DNA from: an uncultured Eggerthellaceae bacterium
Lineage (GTDB): Bacteria > Actinomycetota > Coriobacteriia > Coriobacteriales > Eggerthellaceae
Assembly: GCA_934670115.1 (NCBI GenBank)
Contig: CAKUOV010000033.1
Coordinates: 1-27,775 of the forward strand
Length of the DNA: 27,775 bases
Direction: 5' to 3'
Shown here: positions 1 to 7,042 of the stretch, piece after piece
Position numbering within the stretch: the stretch's first letter is position 1
Layout: every line of letters starts with the position of its first letter
Notes under the pieces: generated by a model
Database searches by the model: none
The model's input: only the letters and a program-made list of their open reading frames with translations
Told to the model about the DNA's origin: nothing
Made by a program: the position numbers and the translations under genes

Positions 1-768
1 CTCGGCGCGTGCGCCCCACCAGGTGAGCTGCGGGTCCACGGAGATGATCTTGGTGCCCATCTGGTGGCACACGTTCAACCAGTGGCCCAGGTAGCCGTCG
101 GCGTTGGACTTCAGCGGCTCAGAGCCCCAAACGACAACGACGTCCGGGTTCTTCCACTCGGGGTTGTTGTAGCGGTCGGCGTGGCCCTCGGAGGCGTCCA
201 CGATGGGGAAGTCGCCAATGCCGGCAGCCGTGCCGCAGGTGCGGGGCAGGTAGCAGGAGTAACCGGAGAAACCAATGGCGCCGATGTTGGGGGTGCCCAG
301 GCAGGCGCCGCCCAGGAAGGGGACCCACGACGAGATGTTGCGGCCGGTGCCGTGGTTCACGAAGATGGACTCGCGGCCGAAACCCGCCTCGTCGATGTTC
401 GTGTGGATCCAATCCGCGATGGTGTCAAGCGCTTCCTCCCAGGAAATGCGCTCCCACTTGTTCTCGCCGCGCTCGCCGGCGCGCTTCAGCGGGTACTTGG
501 GGCGCTTCTCGTAGTTCACGCCCTCCACCAGGTTCAGGCAGCGCATGCACAGGCGGCCGTTCGCGCACGGATCCAGCGGGTCGCCCTCGATCTTCTCAAG
601 CTTGCCGTCCTTGGTGTACATCAGCACGCCGCACGAGTCGTGGCAGCCCGGGGCGGAGTACGTGTAGGTGCGGGTGACGGTGTAGCCGTCCTCTTCCCAT
701 TGCCACTCCCCCTCGTGGTAAGCCTTGCGGTCAATACCATCAAGGAACTCTTGGTAATTGAACAGCAT
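1..768 (-). CDS. Molybdopterin-dependent oxidoreductase, DMSO reductase family (5' part, cut by window edge)
   Basis: The frame is open from an ATG at 768 to the window edge, giving 256 residues without a stop, so only the N-terminal part is present. A purine-rich GAGAGGAGAGAGG lies just upstream of the ATG. Residues run LFNYQEFLDGIDRKAYHEGE, then a PGCHDSCG cysteine motif (C42, C46), a later RLCMRC pair, a YNNPEW stretch and the DPQLTWWGAR segment that contacts the molybdopterin guanine dinucleotide in this superfamily. It is clearly paralogous to the complete enzyme at 3150-5594, at roughly 55-60% identity by eye. No Tat signal is visible, so the enzyme is probably cytoplasmic. It lies downstream of, and in the same direction as, the LuxR-type regulator gene, with 223 bases between. 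By family it should be a Mo- or W-bis-MGD enzyme of the acetylene hydratase/transhydroxylase/catechol dehydroxylase type; the substrate cannot be read from sequence. Confidence 0.9.
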   Translation of the reverse strand, partial: MLFNYQEFLDGIDRKAYHEGEWQWEEDGYTVTRTYTYSAPGCHDSCGVLMYTKDGKLEKIEGDPLDPCANGRLCMRCLNLVEGVNYEKRPKYPLKRAGERGENKWERISWEEALDTIADWIHTNIDEAGFGRESIFVNHGTGRNISSWVPFLGGACLGTPNIGAIGFSGYSCYLPRTCGTAAGIGDFPIVDASEGHADRYNNPEWKNPDVVVVWGSEPLKSNADGYLGHWLNVCHQMGTKIISVDPQLTWWGARAE

Positions 769-891
769 GTACCTCTCTCCTCTCTTTCATTTACAACACT
801 ATTGTGTATTGCGTTGCAATTCCGGATAAGGGAATCACAGCGCTCACAATAGCGCAGGCAGAGAGGCAAGACATGGGGTTAGAGGTGTTAT

Positions 892-914
892 CTTCAAGGG
901 TGTAATCCTTGAAG
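892..914. promoter_or_regulatory. Candidate operator: 8-bp inverted repeat upstream of molybdoenzyme gene
   Basis: CTTCAAGG (892-899) and CCTTGAAG (907-914) form a perfect inverted repeat with a 7-base spacer, about 125 bases before the ATG at 768. The centre-to-centre distance of 15 suits a dimeric helix-turn-helix regulator. Assigning it to the neighbouring LuxR-type protein is inference; a small RNA hairpin is the alternative. Confidence 0.35.
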
Positions 915-991
915 TATTATGGTTGTCTAAGAATATAAAAATAAGCCGCCAGAACTATTTCCCCTGATAAATACATAGGGAAAGAGAAAAA

Positions 992-2614
992 CTACTCTTC
1001 TTCCGCCCTGGCGATTTCGCACAACCGGTCTTTATCGTACTCAGCGTTTTCAACAAGGTCCATAAGCTCTTGGCGCGAATGAACTCCCGTTTTCTGGTAA
1101 ATATTGTAGATATGAGCCTTCGTGGTATGAGGCGAAATAACCAACTTCTCAGTAATGTAGTCGCCGTTTCTTCCTCGTGCAAGCATTGCCAAAACTTCGC
1201 GCTGCCTATTGGAAAGGCCATACTCTTGCGCAACGGCATCGCACTTAGCTTGGAAGATATTCGAGCTGCTTACTACGATTTCTTCAACAATTTGCCCCGC
1301 AGAGGATCCGCTCAGCGACTGATCAATCTTCCGAATGGGGGTTCCCGGTTCAATCTCGACACGCGTCTCTCCATCTTCGTTATGGATGTGGAAATTCTCC
1401 TCTTCGGGGAAATTATCCTCAATCATGACAAACGAAGTTGAGAAGACAACGATCAGAATAAACACAACGATGGCAACAGCATGCGAAAGCGATGAAGAGC
1501 CAACAACCGACGGCAGAAAGCCCGTATACGCAATCCCCATGCCAACAAAAACGCCTAAAAACGCAACAAGACGTCCCAGCGAAAAAGAGCGTAACGTGGC
1601 CAACTCGCAGATGATTACATGCTTAAACATAGCCACGATCGAACAAGAAGTAGGAACAATCGACCAGCAAAGAAGCACTACCGCAAAGAAGGGCTTCCAA
1701 ACATCGTCAACCAGCAGCAAGGGAAGCGTCGCAACAGCAGATACCGGTAAGAAAAAGCGCATCATAAGCGTCTCATTGATTATTTGCTTATGGAAAGAGT
1801 CCACCACCAACACAAGGCAGGTGCCCAAAACGGACGCGATCATAAACACGTAGTGAGCAACTGTCAGCTCGCTCCAGTATGAAGCAAGGCAACCCAACGC
1901 AAATCCGCAAGCTATCGTAGCCGTTGCCGTTGAAAGGTACGACCGCCACGATACCGACTGCCGGGCATCCGACTCCGCCTTTTCAACAACGGTCTTTTTC
2001 CCTGCGCCAAGCACAAACTGGGCAACGGCGTACAAAATATACGCAGCCAATGCAAAGAAAACAGCGATGAACAGGCATACCCCCCTATCGAAAAACAAGA
2101 GCGGACAGCAAACAGCCACGCCGCAAGCGAAAAAGCCGTGAACGTAATCTTTTATTTGCGCATAGAAATGCGCACTAATGAAATCACCATACAAAGGGTA
2201 CAGCAAGCCACTCCCAATACCCAGGAAGAAGTTAAACGTAGGGTAAATGCCTGCCCCTTCCCCACTAAAAAATACAAGGCCAATAACACCAATAACGCTG
2301 CAGACTGCAGATAGGGCGTAGCACAACCCATTATGCCTTGCGAAGGCGTCTGCGCATTGCCAAACGCAAGACAAAGATATGCAAGCACCCAGAACAAAGC
2401 AAAGGTGCCCACACGCACCAACCAAAGAATCAGGCGCAACATTGCTGGGAAAAAACGCCGGCAACGCAAGCGCCAAAAACAGCCACGCATAACACGCCAC
2501 CGCACCAACGAAGCCCACTAACGTCCGGGCATCAAAAGAACTATATCGTTGAGCAATCTCGCTTATCTCCAGTTCTTTTTCTGGCTTTTCGTGACAAGCC
2601 TCAACTTTTTTCAA
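992..2614 (-). CDS. LuxR-family regulator with N-terminal polytopic membrane domain
   Basis: A 540-residue protein. The first ~400 residues hold about twelve hydrophobic segments resembling a transporter fold. A charged linker follows (EDNFPEEENFHIHNEDGE and beyond), then a C-terminal LuxR/FixJ-type helix-turn-helix (GLSNRQREVLAMLARGRN ... VISPHTTKAHIYNIYQKTGV). The start is a TTG at 2614, chosen because AGGGGG sits five bases upstream and no ATG lies nearby. This architecture is an abundant regulator class in Eggerthellaceae, often beside molybdoenzyme genes, where the membrane part is thought to sense a small molecule and the HTH to control the adjacent enzyme. Here it is divergent from the 3150 operon and upstream of the second paralogue, so it is the likely local regulator of both. 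The ligand is unknown. Confidence 0.9.
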   Translation of the reverse strand: MKKVEACHEKPEKELEISEIAQRYSSFDARTLVGFVGAVACYAWLFLALALPAFFPSNVAPDSLVGACGHLCFVLGACISLSCVWQCADAFARHNGLCYALSAVCSVIGVIGLVFFSGEGAGIYPTFNFFLGIGSGLLYPLYGDFISAHFYAQIKDYVHGFFACGVAVCCPLLFFDRGVCLFIAVFFALAAYILYAVAQFVLGAGKKTVVEKAESDARQSVSWRSYLSTATATIACGFALGCLASYWSELTVAHYVFMIASVLGTCLVLVVDSFHKQIINETLMMRFFLPVSAVATLPLLLVDDVWKPFFAVVLLCWSIVPTSCSIVAMFKHVIICELATLRSFSLGRLVAFLGVFVGMGIAYTGFLPSVVGSSSLSHAVAIVVFILIVVFSTSFVMIEDNFPEEENFHIHNEDGETRVEIEPGTPIRKIDQSLSGSSAGQIVEEIVVSSSNIFQAKCDAVAQEYGLSNRQREVLAMLARGRNGDYITEKLVISPHTTKAHIYNIYQKTGVHSRQELMDLVENAEYDKDRLCEIARAEEE

Positions 2615-3149
2615 GAGAGCCCCCTAATCACCCAAGACAGTCAACGCATACACAACACAAGCCCAATCGTTTCTTCAAATACCTATGGCATTTTCGGAAT
2701 CTATCGGCATCCCCGCAAAGACCACAGCATGCTGCGCATCACACCGCACCGCACGAATCGTTCGTTTTCTCTCCACAACGAAACAATCGCTTGCACGCCC
2801 GATTGCATATCTACCATTTCGCAAGCGCCAAATCGGTATCTAATACTTTAGGGCTGATGTCAGCAAGCTAATCTAAACCAAGTCACTCAAAGGGGACAAT
2901 ACTTTTACACCACTTCGCATGAGATGTAAACCTTTGATTTGTAATTGTACCTTCTTTTTAACCCGCAATGATAAATTTATTTCAGGTAACCCCGGCAATC
3001 CGCGCGAATAATACCTCACGCCCCATGCCTAAACGCCACCAACAACGCAAATAGGAATTTGTGCGCGATAGAAAAACGATGCTTTGGCTCCTAGAATCTT
3101 CAACCAGAGGATGCGTATTTATGCGCCTTGAAAGAGGAAAGGAGAAAGT
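2615..3149. other. 535-bp divergent intergenic region between regulator and molybdoenzyme operon
   Basis: No convincing gene is present. The half near 2880-3000 is AT-rich and holds a weak promoter-like pair reading toward the molybdoenzyme gene (TTGTAC near 2945, GATAAA near 2972). It also holds nested inverted repeats at 2887-2937. The length suggests a long 5' leader or several regulatory sites shared by the two divergent transcription units. Confidence 0.5.
2904..2930. promoter_or_regulatory. Candidate operator: TTTACA-n15-TGTAAA
   Basis: TTTACA at 2904-2909 and TGTAAA at 2925-2930 are perfect inverted half-sites. TCAAAGG (2887-2893) and CCTTTGA (2931-2937) enclose them but are not concentric. 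They lie about 220 bases before the ATG at 3150, upstream of the promoter-like hexamers. The half-sites are short, so chance is possible. Confidence 0.25.
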
Positions 3150-5594
3150 ATGGCCGACTATAAAGAATGGTTGGAACAGCTTGATCGCAAAGCCTACCAC
3201 GATGGAGAGTGGCAGTGGGACGAAGACGGCTTCACCGTCACCCGTACCACCTATTGGTCACCTCCGGGATGCCACATGGGCTGCGGCGTGTTGCTTTACA
3301 CTAAAGACAACAAATTGGTAAAGGTGGAAGGCGACCCGCTGAACGCGGTTGCAAACGGCAAGCTGTGCGTTCGCTGCTTGGCAATGCCCGAAGCGGTAAA
3401 TCACCCCGATCGTTTGAAGTACCCGCTGAAGCGCGCCGGCGAGCGCGGCGAGAACAAGTGGGAGCGCATTTCCTGGGATGAAGCTTACGATGAAATCACC
3501 GAAAAGGTCCTTAAGATTAAGGAAGAGTTCGGTTCCCAGTCTATCGTTGTTGTTCATGGTACCGGCCGCAACATTGGTTGGCAGGTTCCTTACTTCGCCT
3601 CTGCCTGCATGGAGACCCCGAACGTTTCCACGTTTGGCTTCACGGGCTTCGCTTGCTACCTGCCCCGCATGATTGGCACTTCTGCGAAATTCGGCGATAT
3701 GTTCATCTCCGACGCATCGCAGCAGCACTGGGATCGCTACAACAATCCTGATTGGCAAGTTCCGGGCGTTATCTTGGTATGGGGCAACGAGCCCATCAAG
3801 TCCAACGCCGACGGCTTCTTGGGCCACTGGCTGGTTCAGTGCGTGCAAATGGGATCCAAGATCATCTCCGTTGATCCTCGCCTGACCTGGTGGGGAGCGC
3901 GTGCAGCTTACTGGTTGCCCGTCCGTCCTGGCACCGATGCCATTGTTGCTATGGCAATGCTGAACGTGATCATCGCCGAGGATCTTTACGATCATGACTT
4001 CGTTGACTGCTGGACGTTTGGCTTCGACATGCTTGCCGAGCGCGTTGCAAACAAGACCCCCGAGTGGGCATCTGAGATTTGCGACGTTGACCCTGAAGTT
4101 ATTCGCGGCGCCGCACGCTTGATCGCTACTTCTTCAAGCTGCGCTTGCCAGTGGGGCTTGGCCTTTGAACAGCAGATTGCAGCCTTGGGCGTTACCGAAT
4201 CCGTAGCCGACATTATGGCCATTACGGGTAACATCGATAACCCCGGAGGAAACCTGCTTACCCGCTGCGCCTTCTTGATTGAGAAGCGCTACGGCTTGGG
4301 CGACGAGTACATTGACCCCGAGGTTTATGCTAAGAAGTTGATTCCCGCAACTTCGGGCATCAACGAGTCGAACATTGTTTCCTGCGCGGACTCCGACGCA
4401 ATTCTTGCTGCCTGCGAAACCGACGAGCCCTACAAGATTCAGATGTTCTGGATTCAGAGCTCCAACGCTTTGGCCTGCGCTTCCATGGACCCTGCACGTA
4501 CGCGCGCTGCCCTGATGCGCGTGCCGTTCATTGTTGTTGCTGACCCGTTCATGACGCCGACCGCACAGGCTCTGGCCGACATTGTGCTGCCCGTTGCCAT
4601 GAGCTGCGAGCGCAACAGCTGCCGTACCTGGTGGAGCCCGGTACGCACCATGGTTAAGGTCACCAGCTACTACGAGGCAAAATCCGACGAGCAAATCTGC
4701 CTTGACCTGGGCAAGCGCATCAAGCCCGAGCACTGGCCTTGGGAAACCGACAAAGACTGGTGCACCTGGTATCTTACCGATCAGCTTGCTCCCAACGGCA
4801 CCGAGTATCATCGCACCTGGGAAGAAACCGTTCAGAACCCCAGCGACGACTCCGAAGAGTGCTATGGCAACAGCTGCAACGGCACTGCATACTGGAAGTG
4901 GCTGGGCACCTATCGCAAATACGAAAAGGGCATGCTGCGTCCCGATGGCAACCCTGGCTTCAACACCCCCACTGGACGTATTGAGCTTTGGTCGTTCGGC
5001 TTCGATCACTGGGGCGTTGATCCGCTGCCTTACCACGTTGAGCCGCCTGAGTCTCCGCTCTCCACGCCCGAGACCTTCAAGGAATTCCCCATCATCCTTT
5101 CCGGTGGTGGCCGCTCCTTTGAGTTCTTCCACTCCGAGCATCGTCAGATGCCCACCATGCGCGAACTGCATCAGTGGCCGCTTATCATGGTGAATCCGGA
5201 AGACTGCGAGAAGTACGGCGTTCATGACGGCGAATGGATTTGGGTCGAGAACAGCCGCGGTGCACGCTTCAAGCAGGTCGTAAAGGAAACCGTTGAAGTA
5301 TTGCCTGGTCGCGTTCATGCGGAACATGGTTGGTGGTTCCCCGAGCAAGACGGCGCAGAACCCAACTTCTACGGCACGTACGACTCCAACCTGAACAACA
5401 TGACCGAAGCTTTCCGCACCGGTCAGGGTGGCATTGGCAGCGCCATTAAGAGCATGCTTTGCAAGATTTATCCCTGCAAGGAAGGCGACGTTATGCCGCA
5501 CGACGTTATTGCCGAAAAGGGCGATTTCGCGGTTTACGAGCCGGGTAAATCCTACACACCGGTTGAAGAGCCGGTTGTAACGACCATCAACTAA
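3150..5594 (+). CDS. Molybdopterin-dependent oxidoreductase, catalytic subunit (acetylene hydratase/catechol dehydroxylase-like)
   Basis: An 814-residue DMSO-reductase-family catalytic subunit with a clear AGGAG upstream of the ATG. The N-terminal Fe-S region is C41-x3-C45-x27-C73-x2-C76. The first cysteine of the usual C-x2-C-x3-C-x27-C pattern is missing (PPG precedes C41) and C76 is extra. Cys169 in GFACYLPR lies where the family's Mo-ligating residue normally falls, though this is a positional guess. SVDPRLTWWGARAAYW and VPFIVVADPFMTPTAQALAD match bis-MGD-binding segments, and the C-terminal VNPEDCEKYGVHDGEWIWVE is the molybdopterin-dinucleotide barrel. No Tat signal or membrane anchor is seen. 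The ferredoxin subunit follows after nine bases. Family knowledge points to soluble, non-respiratory enzymes acting on aromatic or unsaturated compounds; the substrate is not determined here. Confidence 0.93.
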   Translation: MADYKEWLEQLDRKAYHDGEWQWDEDGFTVTRTTYWSPPGCHMGCGVLLYTKDNKLVKVEGDPLNAVANGKLCVRCLAMPEAVNHPDRLKYPLKRAGERGENKWERISWDEAYDEITEKVLKIKEEFGSQSIVVVHGTGRNIGWQVPYFASACMETPNVSTFGFTGFACYLPRMIGTSAKFGDMFISDASQQHWDRYNNPDWQVPGVILVWGNEPIKSNADGFLGHWLVQCVQMGSKIISVDPRLTWWGARAAYWLPVRPGTDAIVAMAMLNVIIAEDLYDHDFVDCWTFGFDMLAERVANKTPEWASEICDVDPEVIRGAARLIATSSSCACQWGLAFEQQIAALGVTESVADIMAITGNIDNPGGNLLTRCAFLIEKRYGLGDEYIDPEVYAKKLIPATSGINESNIVSCADSDAILAACETDEPYKIQMFWIQSSNALACASMDPARTRAALMRVPFIVVADPFMTPTAQALADIVLPVAMSCERNSCRTWWSPVRTMVKVTSYYEAKSDEQICLDLGKRIKPEHWPWETDKDWCTWYLTDQLAPNGTEYHRTWEETVQNPSDDSEECYGNSCNGTAYWKWLGTYRKYEKGMLRPDGNPGFNTPTGRIELWSFGFDHWGVDPLPYHVEPPESPLSTPETFKEFPIILSGGGRSFEFFHSEHRQMPTMRELHQWPLIMVNPEDCEKYGVHDGEWIWVENSRGARFKQVVKETVEVLPGRVHAEHGWWFPEQDGAEPNFYGTYDSNLNNMTEAFRTGQGGIGSAIKSMLCKIYPCKEGDVMPHDVIAEKGDFAVYEPGKSYTPVEEPVVTTIN

Positions 5595-5603
5595 GGAGGA
5601 ATT

Positions 5604-5954
5604 ATGAAAGGTATTCTGATTAATTACGAGTACTGCACTGGATGCCATTCCTGCGAAGTTGCTTGCCGTAATGAGCTCGGTCTTACGAAAGGCGAATACG
5701 GCATCAAGCTGACCGAGGTCGGCCCTTACAAGTACGAAACCGAGATTAAGGCAGAGACCCCCTTTGAGTGGGTCTACAACCCGACCATCACGAAAGCCTG
5801 CAACATGTGCAAGGAGCGCACGGAAAAGGGCAAGATGCCTTCCTGCGTTCAAGCATGCCAGGCATGGTGCATGTATTACGGCGAAGTAGAAGATCTTGCC
5901 AAGAAGATGGACGGCAAGACGCGCTGGGCGCTGTACACAACCGTTGAGCAGTAA
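5604..5954 (+). CDS. Small 4Fe-4S ferredoxin subunit of the molybdoenzyme
   Basis: A 116-residue iron-sulfur protein with AGGAGG directly before the ATG and only nine bases after the catalytic subunit's stop, so the two are co-transcribed. The cysteines form two [4Fe-4S] motifs: C11-x2-C14-x2-C17-x3-C21 near the N-terminus, and C-x2-C-x11-C-x3-C in ACNMCKERTEKGKMPSCVQA. The protein is about half the length of the usual DmsB/PsrB-type four-cluster subunits and lacks their second pair of clusters. It should shuttle electrons to or from the molybdenum subunit in the cytoplasm. Catechol dehydroxylases described from Gordonibacter are, as I recall, encoded beside a similarly small ferredoxin, which makes that enzyme group a reasonable comparison. 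Confidence 0.9.
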   Translation: MKGILINYEYCTGCHSCEVACRNELGLTKGEYGIKLTEVGPYKYETEIKAETPFEWVYNPTITKACNMCKERTEKGKMPSCVQACQAWCMYYGEVEDLAKKMDGKTRWALYTTVEQ

Positions 5955-5970
5955 CAAATTGTTGCATTAC

Positions 5971-6004
5971 ATCTCCGCTTCCTGCTTCATTGGGAAGCGG
6001 AGAT
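5971..6004 (+). other. Perfect 12-bp intercistronic hairpin
   Basis: ATCTCCGCTTCC (5971-5982) pairs perfectly with GGAAGCGGAGAT (5993-6004) around a 10-base loop, 16 bases after the ferredoxin stop. No T-run follows, so it is more likely an mRNA-stabilising or processing hairpin, or a weak terminator, than a standard intrinsic terminator. Confidence 0.7.
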
Positions 6005-6040
6005 TCTGGGGATGCAAAAACAATTGAAAGGGGATCAAGC

Positions 6041-6340
6041 ATGGAAGTTAATGTTACTTTGCGAGGCGAAAACAAACTCGCAGCTTTTATCGAAGAAAAT
6101 GCCACCATTGACTTCGAAACCGCCAAAAAGGACCTTGAGGCTCAGTTCCTTGCCGATGAGAAAGCTAATCAGTATGTCTTAGCAGCAGATAAGGCAAAAG
6201 ACGGCGCCGAGCACGTTATCAAGTACATGGGTGTTTGCATGTCTTACGACGCTCAGGGTACCCAGGTTGGTGGCGGCAAGGCCTACCTTGACAAGGGTCA
6301 GGAAATCGCCCGCAAAGACATCACCATCGTGTTTATGTAA
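6041..6340 (+). CDS. Small protein of unknown function (99 aa)
   Basis: The ATG at 6041 is preceded by AAAGGGGATC at good spacing; a longer reading from a TTG at 5990 would begin inside the hairpin and has no ribosome-binding site. The 99-residue product starts MEVNVTLRGENKLAAFIEEN and ends ARKDITIVFM. It is acidic, soluble, has one cysteine (GVCMSYDA), and shows no signal peptide or membrane segment. The pattern of an N-terminal strand, helices and a C-terminal strand suggests a compact alpha/beta fold. I do not recognise the family. Its position between the ferredoxin subunit and the zinc-ribbon protein suggests an accessory role in the molybdoenzyme operon, but the flanking hairpins could give it separate expression. 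Confidence 0.8.
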   Translation: MEVNVTLRGENKLAAFIEENATIDFETAKKDLEAQFLADEKANQYVLAADKAKDGAEHVIKYMGVCMSYDAQGTQVGGGKAYLDKGQEIARKDITIVFM

Positions 6341-6368
6341 TTCCCGGATACCCCTCCTTCCACGAGAA

Positions 6369-6407
6369 GCCCAGGAGAGCAGACCTGCAAGCCTTGCTCT
6401 CTTGGGC
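6369..6407 (+). other. 13-bp hairpin between small genes
   Basis: GCCCAGGAGAGCA (6369-6381) pairs with TGCTCTCTTGGGC (6395-6407), including one G-U, around a 13-base loop, 28 bases after the 99-aa gene. An A/G-rich stretch rather than a T-run follows, so it is not a classical terminator. Confidence 0.65.
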
Positions 6408-6440
6408 GAACCGCCAGGGGAAAGAGGGAGCTCAATCCGG

Positions 6441-6504
6441 CAATGGCGAGCGCTAAGGATTCCTTGCCAGTAAGAAAGTCAGTAATGTTTAGCGTTCGCC
6501 ATTG
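6441..6504 (+). other. 16-bp near-perfect inverted repeat
   Basis: CAATGGCGAGCGCTAA (6441-6456) matches the complement of TTAGCGTTCGCCATTG (6489-6504) at 15 of 16 positions, the exception being a G-U pair in RNA. The loop is 32 bases. The arms extend outward with a two-base bulge (ATCCGG on the left, ATGCGGAT on the right). Together with the hairpin at 6369-6407 it makes the 247-base spacer 6341-6587 highly structured. Confidence 0.6.
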
Positions 6505-6587
6505 ATGCGGATACCCATTGTTGAAAACGTTGTCTGCTAAAAAAGCAGCATCGTGAAAACAAGCTCGCAAAACGAAAGGAAAAGAGC

Positions 6588-6815
6588 ATGTGTTTTAGAC
6601 CAGCAGCAGTAGAAATTGAAAAGACCTGCCCGAAATGCGGTGCCAAGGCTGAATCGTCCGAGACGGTATGCCCCTCCTGCGGTGCTGAACTTCCTGCAGG
6701 ACCGGCTATGCCCGGCGCTCCTGGCGTTCCTGGTGCCCCCGCAGCGCCAGGCGTTCCCGGCGCACCTGCTGCCCCCGGCATGCCTGGCGCTCCCAAAGCT
6801 CCCGGTGCCAAATAA
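6588..6815 (+). CDS. Zinc-ribbon protein with collagen-like Pro-Gly-Ala tail (75 aa)
   Basis: A 75-residue protein starting MCFRPAAVEI, with AAAGGAAAAG before the ATG. Two CPxCG knuckles (C14/C17 and C28/C31) form a rubredoxin-like zinc ribbon. The remaining ~40 residues are an almost uninterrupted run of PG/PA triplets (PGAPGVPGAPAAPGVPGAPA and more) ending APGAK. The tail resembles a collagen-like or polyproline-II rod, or a flexible adhesive linker. No signal peptide is visible, so it should stay in the cytoplasm. The function is not known to me. Its position between the molybdoenzyme operon and the methyltransferase-like gene, just before an intrinsic terminator, suggests a metal-binding or scaffolding role in that pathway; this is inference. 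Confidence 0.8.
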   Translation: MCFRPAAVEIEKTCPKCGAKAESSETVCPSCGAELPAGPAMPGAPGVPGAPAAPGVPGAPAAPGMPGAPKAPGAK

Positions 6816-6869
6816 GAGCAAAGTGCTTGCATGACAAACATTTTGCAAGCATTCGTTCACCTTGGATTT

Positions 6870-6899
6870 TGCGGGATTGAACCATCAATCCCGCATTTT
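6870..6899 (+). terminator. Intrinsic terminator after the zinc-ribbon gene
   Basis: TGCGGGATTGA (6870-6880) and TCAATCCCGCA (6885-6895) form a perfect 11-bp stem with a 4-base loop, followed by TTTTC. It closes the molybdoenzyme/small-protein transcription unit. A weaker TGCTTGC/GCAAGCA pair lies just upstream at 6824-6851. Confidence 0.85.
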
Positions 6900-6906
6900 C
6901 TCGTAA

Positions 6907-6956
6907 TGTGGCTATTGCATACAAAGCACTTCAACTGGGGATATGCAATAGCCACA
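6907..6956. repeat. Perfect 15-bp inverted repeat upstream of methyltransferase-like gene
   Basis: TGTGGCTATTGCATA (6907-6921) and TATGCAATAGCCACA (6942-6956) are perfect complements across a 20-base spacer, just past the terminator and about 90 bases before the next ATG. A C/T-rich stretch follows. It could be a leader-RNA hairpin (attenuator) or a paired operator. Confidence 0.7.
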
Positions 6957-7042
6957 ACTCCCCTTCTTCCTTTCTTTTCACCGTAATTCATTCATAGGAT
7001 GGGGATTCATCGTATACAGAAAAGTTTGAGAAAGGATCAAGA

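Noticed and set aside
4134..5957. A 607-codon open frame antisense to the molybdoenzyme and ferredoxin genes
   Set aside because: The plus strand carries complete, motif-rich proteins; the antisense frame is open because of codon bias and has no recognisable domain or ribosome-binding site.
6361..6407. Cobalamin riboswitch upstream of the methyltransferase-like gene
   Set aside because: CCAGGAGAGCAGACCTGC resembles a B12 box, but it has an insertion, the expected upstream core motifs are missing, and the bases are better explained by a 13-bp hairpin.
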